Shown piece after piece: positions 35,729 to 46,921 of a stretch of 64,000 bases of DNA. Each line of letters begins with the position of its first letter. Positions within the stretch are counted from its first letter, which is position 1. Origin of the DNA: Choanephora cucurbitarum (lineage: Eukaryota; Mucoromycota; Mucoromycetes; Mucorales; Choanephoraceae); NCBI GenBank assembly GCA_025331435.1, contig JAIWNI010000048.1:62001-126000 (forward strand), read 5' to 3'. The notes under the pieces are model-generated. The model searched no databases. It saw nothing but the letters and a program-made list of their open reading frames with translations, and was not told the DNA's origin. The position numbers and the translations under genes were made by a program.

Positions 35729-38700
35729 TATTTGCCAAATAGCCCATTTAGAAGGACATTCAACAAGTAGATGGTGTCTAGATTCCGAAGTAGTGTGGCA
35801 GAAGAGGCAGGTAGCAAAGGTATCCGGGCGGAAGAGGGCAAATGTTATCTTGACAATGAAATTTGTCATGAAGAATTCGGAACCAAAAGGTATGACAGGA
35901 GGGATCCAGAGGCAAGGCCCAAAATTGAGTCAGTTGCGCTGATGATGAATGGAGAGATGTTGCTTGAAGAAGCTGACGACGGAGCTTGCTAGCAAACAAT
36001 TGGGATGTTCGTTCCATCCAATAAAGTGAAGAGTGTAAAGATTCTGCAAAAGGCAGCGTACTAAAATAGCCTCTGAGCCTGGGAAATTCATCACAGCTTC
36101 TTGTAGACTGGAATGCAAAGCAAGAGAACCAGTTTGCAGGTCATAGTTAAGACGGGCGAGAAGGCGAGGAAAAGGAGGACAATCAGTGGCCCCAAGGAGG
36201 TGGAAACTTTGGTGATATCAGTCAATACAAAAAAAGTCAGCAGTCAAGAGTGGCCTAGGACGTTTGCCTAACAGCCAATGATCCTTAGAAAGTGTCTAGA
36301 AACAGGAGGTAACTGGTAGATGAATAAATGTTAATAGGTTGCAGAAAACCTGAAGTACATCTGACGCGTAAAACCGGTCAAAGGTGCTGAAGAATTGGTA
36401 CATAAAATTTCCGAAGTCCGAGGAGCAAGGAGCCCTCAAGGTAGAGTGGAAATATAACAAAGTTGAAAATTTACCCTTAGTGAAGAGCCGACTGATATGA
36501 TCCAGGATATATGAACGTATGAGAGACGCCGATGAAGGACGGAGAGCCTCCCGTATCCACCGAACAAAAAGGCGATGGTGCTGAACCACAGGATTTAAAA
36601 GTTCAATACCTCCTTTGTAAATTCGTAGATTAAGGACAATATATCGGAACCCAGGCTGAATACTTTTATTCACAAATGCGCGTACTAAGCTGCGTACCTG
36701 TTTAAAGAAGGAGGTTGGTAAGGAGATTATTCGAAGGCAGTACCACAACTAGCATAAGACAATGACATTAACAATGGTAACCCTGCCTCGGATAGAGAGC
36801 TGTCGAGGACCATAGGTAGCACAAATGTTTCTGATAGAGGTCAAAAGTTGTTCCTCAACTCACCGCCGTTGTTGAATAGAACTGATCAAGGGAAATCCCA
36901 GATATCAAAGTGGTTGATTCGAGGTGCGATCATGCAAACTCGTGATCCCATATGACTGCAGAAAGAAGCGTCATTCGGAAGACGAACGACCGCTGAGAGC
37001 GAGAGCCTCTGTCTTTTTTATATTTGTCTTTGCATTTGACACTCAACCATAGCTGTCTAAGTGAAGCTGAAGGAGAGCGAAACCCGCGGTGGAAGACAAG
37101 AAAACACACATATCGTCAGCGTAAGCAAGCACCTTTAAAGGAAGAGGAGAAGGAGCAGACCGAAGACCTGTGGGACCTTCAAATCCATATCCAGATAAGG
37201 CTGGGTCTTGTAGGATATGTCGTAACAAAGGTTCAAGGGCGAAATCGAAGAGCAAAGGAGATACAGGATCTCCCTAGCGCAGGCCTCTGCATTGATTAAC
37301 CTCATCGGAGAAGTGGTCATTTACATTGATGTGAACCCGGCTGGAGAAAAACAAGCGAAGAGGACAATCAATAAAGGGTGCTGGAAAGTTGAATCTAGTA
37401 AGTACTTTGCGCAAATAGGATGGATGTACTCGATCATATGCCTTATACTGATCCAAAAGTACAGCAGTATGATTGTTTTGAGTACGGTGAGCATCTTCCA
37501 TCACTATGTTTACCAGTACCCCATTGGTAGCAATAAAGCGGTTAGGCATAAAACTCGTCTGATAAGGATTTATCAGGCCAGCAGCAACAGCTTTAATCCG
37601 GGGGTTGAGTATACGAGTAAATATCTTAGCGTCACAATTAATCAAAGAGATGGGCCTCCAATTACGGAGAAGGATTAGATCACCTTTCTTGGGTAACAGT
37701 CGTACTCGTATATCACTCCATGAGAAAGGAAATGCGTATAGATGAAGAGCATCGTTGAAGATGGTAACACAGAGTTTCTGAAGAGGAGGATATCTAAAGA
37801 GATGATAGAGAAAGGCGTAACCAAGACTATCGGATCCCGAGCTGCTCTACTTTCAACCACCTTAAGGGTAGCCGAAAGAATTTCCTCTAGAGTAATAGAA
37901 GCTAGAAGGGATGCATGTGCTTCATCAGACAGTTGTGGGAGCTCAGAAATATCTGCCAATTAACGTTCTAAGTCCGTCTCATCGACAGGATCCGTGCTGT
38001 ATAGCTGGTCATAAAATTGGTGTGATGTTTGAAGCACAGACTCTAGATCCTCATGCGCATCCTCAGTTGGTGTCCGTCGAAGAGCTATCATCTTTAGAAT
38101 ATCCGACCTCTGACGGACCATGTTCTTAAGGTAGCGGATGGAAGTCTCCTCACGTTCCCTCCAACGAACATTATCCCGTAAGGCCAGAGTAGTACTTGTT
38201 TCTTCCAGGAGTGCGGCAATGGCTTTGTCATAAACAGGCAGGTGAGATTGACGCAACTCAGGAGAAGGTTTAGAGCGTAAAAAACTATTTCTTTCTTTCA
38301 TCAATCGCCGAAGGTCGTGTTTTTGTTCAGCTGCCAACTGAACAGAAAACCGTTTGGTGACTCGTTTAATGTCGTCTTTGATGAGATTCCATTGGCCTTG
38401 AGGTGAACAACCCAAAGCACAGGCATTTTTTAGGATGGAAGGCAAATGGTGAGCAAACAGTCCTGAAAGGACCCCGTGTGAAGAAGACGAGGATGAGCTC
38501 GCCAAAGACCCGGACTAGTAGTAGACGTACCCAGTGAGCATGTCAACGTTAGAAGCGAGTGATCAGACCACGCAGGGTTAGTCATCTGCAGATCGGCCGC
38601 GCCAACTGATTGGTGAAGGCTACGACTGGTGAAAATGTATTCAATTGTTGAAATAATGGAGGCGTTGCGACAAAAGGTAGGCAGTTCATGTAAGTCAAAA

Positions 38701-40560
38701 GCCTGAAGAGTGTTGGTGAACCTTTCATCTAGAAAGGAAATCCAGCGTTCAGAGGTTGATGAGAAAAGGTTGGGTCTCAGATAGGAGTAGTTAAAATCCC
38801 CCGCAATGAATAGATGTTCAAAATCAACATCCAAGGAAGGAAGGTTTAATGAATCCAACAGGTGATTGAAAAAGGTCTTTCGTTCCCGGTCAGAGGATGC
38901 AGGTGCATAAACTACCAGGATAAAGAAAGGAGGAAAGAGATTATGAGGATTAATAACCTTGGTAAGAATTACTCGGTCATCATTAGGAAGCAAATCGGGT
39001 GAGAACTGATATGGGGAAGAGAAGGAAACGATACCACAGTTCGAAGTCTATAAAGATTGGTGAGCTTGGAACTGTGTATCGAGAACAGGAATAATTGAAG
39101 GAGAGGCATGGGTTTCTCGAAAGGCGAGGACGTCGAATTGTAAGAAACGCAAATATCGGATAAAATGAGATTGTTTAAGGGGGTTGTTGGACTTCACCAA
39201 ACTGTTACAGTTTAATGAGCCAAATTGGAGTATTAAAGAGGACCTACTACTCATAACGATTCGTTTTAGGTGAGAGAGACTTCTCCTCAGAGAACAATGA
39301 AAGAGAAGAGGATTTCTGGGAAGGGTCTAATAAGGAATCCAGGTCGGGAATGTCATCATCAGCCATAGCACAATCCTCAACATCCTGCTGAAGAAGAAAG
39401 ACCGGTGATTTAGGTGTCTCGGTTTGTGGTTCTGTAACCGAAACGTGTTTTGAGAATCCGTCATGCGACAACACCGTGGTGGAAGGCTCAGGTCCAGGTG
39501 ATACTTGGATTGTATCAATAGGCAGTATGAAAGGTGGGGCATTATCCTTTGCAGACATTGAGCCGAAAGATTCTCTTTGGTAAAACTAGAGAAGTTCAGG
39601 TTGTTCAATTGAGATGAGGCAGTACGATCAGAAGTGGCCCCGTTTCATCTGCGTTTCGACTCGATAGCAGCGTGGGCTTGAGATAAATCAAAAACAAACT
39701 TATTTTGAGGCAGATCCTTGGCTTTAAATTCTTGTTTGCACTACCCCTAGGGCAATTAGCTGCGATGCGGCCATTCTCTCTACAATTCCAGCAGATCTGT
39801 TTTGCTTTCTTAATTTCACAATCGGCAACAATATGGCCCTCACGATGACACTATTTACAGTACTGAGGCATTTATTTCCATACTGCATAGAAACTGTCCT
39901 TTTGAGCATCTCTCCAAGGGATTACGTGTGTCAATAATTTCAATTGACTGCTTTCCGTGGGGACATGAAGAGCGGCATATCCGTTACACTCAAGTCTTGG
40001 TCTCAGGGTCAACTAACACACCAACATCCAGTATAATTCCGTAAGGGCTCAAGCTCTCACGCAAACCCTCGACCAGATCTTTTTTAACTAAGAAGGGGAG
40101 GTTGGAGAGATGAACACTAATGACTCTCATATTAGTCTCTAAGGTTCGGTAAGGTGATAATTTAACTCCATCCTGAAGTAGGAGCCCCTTTGCAAAAAAA
40201 AAGAATTTGACAGCCTGATCACCAGGTTGGAAGCTAACTTCTGCAAACTTTAGGTTGCCTATTTGTTGAAGGCAAGTCCCGATATGTGAAGGATACTGGT
40301 CAAGAAGAAGCCTATAGAATTTGGCCTTAGTGTCCTTGCGACCAATCATACCAATAAAGACGCTGTTGGCACCATGACCAGGGCGCCAGATGCTAGTTTT
40401 AATAATGGTGTCGCTTGGCAGCTTTTCGGAACTGCTGTTATCGTTTGGGCTGGGAAGAAGAGACTGTCGTACATGTTTGTTCGCAACCTGCGACCAAGAT
40501 CTAGCCGATGAGTGTTGTTGATGTTAAGTAGAGATATATCCCAAATGTTTCACCAAGCTC
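35729..40560 (-). mobile_element. Older degenerate LINE in minus orientation
   Basis: Reading the minus strand from about 40560 downward: an ORF1-like part (RPGHGANSVFIGMIGRKD, then zinc-knuckle cysteines near 39850-39750), an endonuclease (FGSLNCNSLVKSNNP near 39200; FIAGDFNYSYL near 38810), reverse transcriptase (NCDAKIFTRILNPR near 37640; LLDQYKAYDRVHPSYL; LAYADDMCVF near 37110), and a C-terminal zinc segment (CLFCHTTSESRHHLLVECP near 35800). Many frameshifts and stops make it clearly dead. The protein is related to, but distinct from, that of the plus-strand LINE. Its 3' end is interrupted by the two truncated inserts, so it may extend to about 34300. Confidence 0.85.
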
Positions 40561-40829
40561 CGTTTTTAATTTTCTCAAGAAGAACTCAGTGTATAATTGC
40601 AAGAGTAACATCATTCGATCAGAAAAAAAATGCGAATTTTTTTGAGATACGTTTCGTTTTTATCAGACCATTTTGGCACAAGTAAGCCAAAAAGGTAGTT
40701 TCCTTAAATTTGCAACCATTTCAAAACTCAGGAAGAAGTTCAATTATTTAACAATTTAAAAGTATGATGGTCGAGGTAGCAATAAGATTCACCCAAAAAC
40801 ACCTCAGACATAGTTGGCTGGCCATTTTC

Positions 40830-41300
40830 ATTCAAGTTTGAAAGCCTTTTGATTGATTATCGATTCAAATACTCAATCCAAAGGCTTTCGAAGGACATAA
40901 TGAAGGATGTTTCTTCGTTTTCACTTCTTGTAAGAGAGACCGAGCTTGTGCATGTCCTTCAAAAGAACTCTGTAGGTTGTCTCAATGTTCCTCTACTGTT
41001 TTAGTGCTACTACAAGACGTCTGACAGTGACAACCTGTCCTTTTTGGTTGCTTTTTTTGACAATATCCTTCACGGCAGATATATATTCCGGCTACAATTC
41101 ACGACAAGGTCGACCTATAGGTCGCTTTTCGGAAGCTTCCGACCTCTTGAAAATTATAGAGATCGCTTTTTGTTCAGCATGATCACCAGTCCCAGAAAGC
41201 TTAATCAAAGTTTGGCGTAGCTTAAGCTTCTTTATTTTGTCTTCATTGAGTCTCTGATTGACAATTATATCGATCACTCGACTTAAAAGTGTCAAAGTTT
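40830..41300 (-). pseudogene. Tc1/IS630-like transposase N-terminal remnant
   Basis: Minus-strand pieces show a helix-turn-helix type region with KRPIGRPCREL (the GRPR-like linker of Tc1/mariner transposases), followed in another frame by EYISAVKDIVKKSNQKGQVVTVRRL and by MHKLGLSYKK. Stops interrupt it, and no catalytic triad or terminal repeats were found. Fragment only. Confidence 0.5.
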
Positions 41301-41869
41301 CAGGTGTAAAATTTCTAGTGCTAAGTATCTATTTCTTGGAATACATTTTACTCTTTTTTGTTTGGGTAAGGATAATAGAGAAAGACGAGGACTTTTCAAC
41401 TATGTAAGCCTCAACTCTGTATGACCATTTCTTAGATAGTCATCACGGCTACAAAAAAAGGGTGATTTTCGGGGTGAAACTTTCGGGATATATCTCTAGG
41501 AGATGGATCTAAGCCACCGTTTTTGAAAAAAAATGATTTGTGAGTGGAAGAACCATTGAATTGATGCCTTTCGTATTTTCTTGATGAACGAAAATAAGTC
41601 TTTAAGCTCAAGCTGAAATGAATTTTTACAGCTGAGGAATTGGAGATTTAAACCACAGTGAAAGGTTTCTAAACTTCAGCTAAAATTGCCAAACTGGCAA
41701 AATAAAGATAGAGGATGTGGTTATAGGTTTTCTAACCGCACTTTGTTCTCAAGTTAATTACGTAATACGCCTTTCTTTCACCAGATCTATTTTCTTATAA
41801 TGGCTTTGAACTAATAGCAGGGAAAAGAGAAAGGAAAACTGAATGCATTCAATGATTGTTGATTTTATA
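41301..41869. other. Unassigned sequence before module B
   Basis: About 570 AT-rich bases with no readable gene and no repeat that I can link to the elements on either side. Confidence 0.4.
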
Positions 41870-41912
41870 TTTGCAGGAATACTAAACTATGATTGACATT
41901 CCAAAAAAAAAG

Positions 41913-43218
41913 TACAATGAGCGAAAGAAAGTTTTGAGCGATTTTTAAGAACTGAAAATTATTTGTGAAGGTGCATCCTTTGAACATGACTACACAAACT
42001 CTTTTTGTTTCCAATGAACTACACCAAAAACGATTGAAATGTCTCGCTTGAACCCTGAAACAAGAATTGAGATTGTTGAATGCAAAATTTTAGGCCATTC
42101 ATCAACTTTCACCTAAAACTGTGAGACGAACTTGCAACAACTTCGAATCTCGAGGTACTGTTGAGTCTTTGAGAGTCTCTGGAAGATCAAAAGCGATCAG
42201 CGACAGAACCAAGGTTATTTTAAACAGAGCTGTGAAGCAAGACCGCACTAGAACGCTTATACGACTTCAAAAGGAGTTGCCTATTAAAGTTTCTACCAAC
42301 ACCATCTCCAAGGCACTTCATGAGATGAACCTTAGAAGTAGAGCAGCCATGAAAAAACTTTTTATCAGTGATACGAACCGAGCAAAAAGGCTCAACTTTG
42401 CCAAACAGCATAAGGATTGGACAGTTGACCAGTGGAAGCAGGCATCTTCCCAGACGAGTCATCCTTTGAAGTTGGTAAAAATCCGAAGAAGGTAAAAGTA
42501 TGGAGAGAACCCGGGGAGAGATACAAACCAGAATGTGTTCGACCATCGTTTGGTAGTGGAAGGACTACCTACATGGTATGGGGTGCTCTTTGTGGTGGTA
42601 GAAAGTCACCTTTGATTATTTTCCCTACACACAATGTGAAATCTGCAGAGATGATCCAGCATGTTTACCAACCGGTATTGCTGGATTTTCATCGAAGTGT
42701 TCCGGGCGCCATTTTCATGGAAGACAATGCGCGACCCCATACTTCAAAAGAGTCCAGCAATTAGAAAATATCCAATGGTATTGAAAAGTTATGCTGGCCT
42801 CCTCAACCACCAGATCTCAATCCAATTGAGAATATTTGGATGAAAATGAAAGGATTCTTCCATGAAGAATGGGTCAACTTTCGTGGCAGAAAAACCATGA
42901 GGATATACTTCGCGATGCCTGGACCAAGTATCCATAGATGAAGTCAACCGCCTCATAGAAAGCATGCCCAAACGCATGCAAGTGATTAATGCTAAAGGAG
43001 GCCCTACAAAGTATTAATGCTTTAATAAAAACATGCTTGATACATTAATTGTTTTTTTGTTTCCAAAATAAAACTTGAGTGGTCAGTTGAGAATCTTTAT
43101 TCTTGGATTGTGAGTTGTCTAATGACTTGAAGGTGGTATGGAGGTTAACATAGTCATGATCGTTGAGAAGATCATGTCGGAATTTAAAAACGCGCAAAAC
43201 TTTTTTTGGCTCACTGTA
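41913..43218 (+). mobile_element. Tc1/mariner element, non-autonomous by decay
   Basis: The element is 41915-43216 (1302 bp), flanked by TA at 41913-41914 and 43217-43218. Ends are imperfect inverted repeats: CAATGAGCGAAAGAAAGTTT on the left and, read inward, CAGTGAGCCAAAAAAAGTTT on the right. The matching site in module A (AAGTATATTAGTGACG near 23512) is uninterrupted, giving a natural empty site. Confidence 0.93.
42039..43017 (+). pseudogene. Tc1-type DDE transposase, frameshifted
   Basis: Begins MSRLNPETRIEIVECKILG, then changes frame near 42100 (frame 42121-42495: RRTCNNFESRGTVESL, TNTISKALHEMNLRSR), near 42450 (frame 42432-42764: FPDESSFEVG, then MEDNARPHTSK) and again near 42770 (PPQPPDLNPIENIWMKMKG). 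The DD34E-type catalytic triad is recognisable, although its first aspartate lies at a frame change. At least three frameshifts make it inactive. Confidence 0.88.
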
Positions 43219-43324
43219 TATTGGTGACGCACACATCCCAAACTAAAAAGCTAGTTTGAACTTTTTTCTTTTTCTTTTTATTATCTCTCTATTATTGTTA
43301 TTTCTTACTCCGTATATTTTCTGT

Positions 43325-44387
43325 GCACACAGTAGCAGGGTTCCCTCGATTGAGGGCGTTTCAAATGGACCTTGGCGAAAAGCAATGCTATCAGAGGATT
43401 CTGTCCGCGGGAGTGGTGCCAGTTGGAACTATGAGCAATCGTAGGACTGACGAAGTGCGGCTCCGACTGCGCTCTGGAGTGACCTTTTGACCTCTTTGTT
43501 CGTGCTTGCCTTGGTTGGTTGTCAGCCGATAATCTGCCCTCCTGAGGTGTTGGCGAGCAAAGTATGCTACGTGTAGTTGCTTCTGATGATACCGTTACAA
43601 GGAAAGTACTCTAAGAAGAAAAAAAATGGATACTATTGAACAACACTAACTGTGCCTTTTTTTTTTTCTTTATATTGGCCAAGCACCCGTCGATACGCGT
43701 ATGCGCAAGCAAGAAAGCAAGCACACATGTGCACACAGTAGCAGGGTTCCCTCGATTGAGGGCGTTTCAAATGGACCTTGGCGAAAAGCAATGCTATCAG
43801 AGGATTCTGTCCGCGGGAGTGGTGCCAGTTGGAACTATGAGCAATCGTAGGACTGACGAAGTGCGGCTCCGACTGCGCTCTGGAGTGACCTTTTGACCTC
43901 TTTGTTCGTGCTTGCCTTGGTTGGTTGTCAGCCGATAATCTGCCCTCCTGAGGTGTTGGCGAGCAAAGTATGCTACGTGTAGTTGCTTCTGATGATACCG
44001 TTACAAGGAAAGTACTCTAAGAAGAAAAAAAATGGATACTATTGAACAACACTAACTGTGCCTTTTTTTTTTTCTTTATATTGGCCAAGCACCCGTCGAT
44101 ACGCGTATGCGCAAGCAAGAAAGCAAGCACACATGTGCACACAGTAGCAGGGTTCCCTCGATTGAGGGCGTTTCAAATGGACCTTGGCGAAAAGCAATGC
44201 TATCAGAGGATTCTGTCCGCGGGAGTGGTGCCAGTTGGAACTATGAGCAATCGTAGGACTGACGAAGTGCGGCTCCGACTGCGCTCTGGAGTGACCTTTT
44301 GACCTCTTTGTTCGTGCTTGCCTTGGTTGGTTGTCAGCCGATAATCTGCCCTCCTGAGGTGTTGGCGAGCAAAGTATGCTACGTGTA
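43325..44387 (+). repeat. Tandem array B, 406-bp period, about 2.6 units
   Basis: Units start at 43325, 43731 and 44137, an exact 406-base period, ending at the same internal point (GCTACGTGTA) as array A. The units match those of array A over most of their length but carry a distinct block of about 70 bases, shared by all three B units. After the array comes the same tail as in A (44388-44676 versus 24644-24938), which ends at the MITE. Confidence 0.9.
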
Positions 44388-44678
44388 ACTCTACCTTGTA
44401 CCTGCAATAGCTCGTTGGTTTGACGGTTTGATCTCCATTTGGTGCAGTACATGGCAATCTAAAACTGAATCCAGCCTTTCCTCGTCTGCTTTCAAAGAGC
44501 CATGTTCTAGATTGAAACTGACAGCCTCATAAAACTTATCATACTGTGGTATTTACGACAACCGATTGGTATATTTGTGATCCTGATCAAATATAGAAGA
44601 GTTTTTTATCGTGTTTGACACTTTTTCTCTTCACATCAATAAAGACTTATATTTTGTCTCACTTAACCTTACAAGTTA

Positions 44679-45218
44679 CAGTCATCCCCCGATTTAGGGA
44701 ACGGAATTTAGGGAACCGAACTTCCGTTGCCGCTTAATGTTCCTTATTATTGCTTTAAGGAATAGGGAACGGTCCTGTGGCAACCCGTTCCTTATTTTAT
44801 TTTATACGCCGCTTGTGAGAGCCAATTATATCGTAGAAACACTCTATAAATTATCTTTGTTACTCTGTTTAGACAGTCTCGATAAAATAAGAGCAATAAC
44901 TTTTTGCAATATCATGTTGAATATTGTATCAAACGTTCAAATTTAATTTGAGACCATAATACTATTTTGATGGCGATTTTACTATGAGCTTTCTATGCGA
45001 GAAATTGTGTATCTTCTATAATTTTATTGCATCGCATGCTTTGTATCAAACACTTTCAACAGTAATGACATTGGAGTGCTATCAAAGTAATGGTGTGAAA
45101 ATAGTACGATCTGGATAAAAAAATATCCAAAGGTGCTTTATTTTTAATAAGAAACGATGTTGATTTAGGGAACGGTTGTGAGGGAACCGAAGCCGTTCCC
45201 TAAATCGGGGGATGACTG
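44679..45218 (+). mobile_element. pogo/Tigger-like MITE, left copy (540 bp)
   Basis: It begins CAGTCATCCCCCGATTTAGG and ends with the reverse complement, with TA at 44677-44678 and 45219-45220. TA duplication plus a CAGTCAT-type terminus is typical of pogo/Tigger-related MITEs. AGGGAAC/GTTCCCT motifs recur inside both ends, and the right 60 bases form a further hairpin (GATTTAGGGAACGG facing CCGTTCCCTAAATC). No transposase is encoded. Module A has the empty site (ACAAGTTGTTATCG, near 24935). Confidence 0.92.
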
Positions 45219-45363
45219 TATTATCGTTTATTTGAGCATAAATACAACACATGCTATTCTATTTGTAATATTTGCCACAGCTAATCAATATATTTGGTAT
45301 TCAGATATTATATATACATATTTATTAAAAAAAAAAGAGGGAGAAAGAGAAAAAAGAGCCAGC

Positions 45364-46921
45364 TCAATTTCCCTTCTTCTTTGAAACAAACTTTGTGACA
45401 AATGAAGGATGTATTCTGTCTTTTGCCTCTGCCTTTTCTTTCTTCGTTTTTGTCTTCATCAATCTACGCTTGAAGAGCTCAAGCTCAGACTTTAAAAAAT
45501 AACTTAGTATTGCTGATATGGATATTCATCTTCAAAACGTTACCTTCACAAAGCAGAAAGCATCTAATGCCGAGGGCAAAAGGACTAACTGGTGAATTTC
45601 TTCAACCAAGGAAAAGCGGGCAAATGCTATAGGCATATACACACCATCGAAGCTCAACGTCATCTCAAACAGTGTGCATTTAAACCCTATTAAAGTCAAT
45701 TTGTTGGTTACATGTCCCAGTAAATAACATAGGCAATGTGAACATACCTTCGATGAGCAGGCCAAGAGATGTGGGGGTTTCTACACCAAAAGTCAACTGT
45801 TCATCAATCGATGCCTTCATCAACTTCATCAATTTGACAAAGTCGTCTTCTGGCTGGTACTTGCTGCTGGTGTCGGGACGCTTCACTTCAACGAAGAAAA
45901 AGTGAATCTTGTGCTTTCTGATTTCCATACCAATCATGAAATCAGGCTTCTTGCCGTCCCTAGTTGGCTTGTCCATACTAAGTATAATTGCATAATTTAG
46001 TATGATAAACGGAGATGGTTAAGTATATATTTACATAGCATATGTTGCCTCAGTATTTAATAACACCTTCTTCAAGATTGGCATCAAATGCTTGTCCATA
46101 AAGGTTGCTTCAGAGGACTCATCAGCAGAAGCATGATTTTCTTTCAAATCATCAACAATCTTCTTCAACATGGTCATTCTTGCTGAGCCGTCTTCATCTT
46201 CGTCTTTTCCTTCATCTTCATCATCTTCATCATCTTCAGACTTGTACGTAGAGTTAGTTAAAGAAAACAAATTTACTTATAAACGAAACTTACGCTTGCT
46301 GCTTTTTGACAATAAAGCATTGCTTTAGCAGGTCCAAGTTTAATCTTTCTTTTCTTTTCATCAACTACAGACTTCAAAGCATTGCATTGGTCAACATCAA
46401 GGTATTGCATTATGCTTCTTGAACGATCAAACTGGTTGACAGGAAAAATATGGCTTAAGGCGCTAAACAAATGATATTGTATACATGGATGGTTAGAGAC
46501 AGAACATACATTACGAATCTTTCAAGATACTTACAGAATTCTCATGCCATTGATGTTATTGCTTTTCTCGACTTCAGCAATTGATCGTCTTCTAAAGCGA
46601 TAAAGGGCATCAGCAATGTCAACATTGTTGACAATCCACTAAATACATTAATTAGATATGCTTCGACTACAATCATTTACGCGTGAAACTACCTCAGTGT
46701 GTTGCCATTCTTTCTTTCCAGCACCATGGAAATAACTAAGCTTTTTGCATCGCTTAACTTCCGCAGAAGAGATCGATGAGTCAGTGCTGGGACTTGCAGC
46801 TAAAAAGTGTATTAGTAAGTGCAGTTATAGCTTCTGTTGACAATTCTAACACACCTCTTCTTCTGTCTATATTATTTATTTTTATAGTCGTAGCATTTAA
46901 TTTAATATTTGAGTGGTTCAT
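45364..46921 (-). CDS. Nuclease-like protein with PD-(D/E)XK-type signature, left-arm copy
   Basis: Mirror image of the right-arm gene (51832-53389) and, as far as I checked, with the same exons: 46921-46855, 46799-46693, 46638-46535, 46462-46294, 46240-46035, 45977-45748, 45686-45544 and 45489-45364, encoding 383 residues. See the right-arm entry for domains. Its 3' end faces the MITE and tandem array B; its start faces the palindrome centre, so the two copies are divergently read about 4.9 kb apart. I do not recognise the family. The intact frame over eight exons argues that the gene has been under selection until recently. Confidence 0.75.

Noticed and set aside
23598..44387. The two arrays as LTRs of one 20-kb retroelement
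   Set aside because: They are direct repeats, but the DNA between them is a set of unrelated nested elements without gag-pol, primer site or polypurine tract, and no target duplication joins the outer ends.
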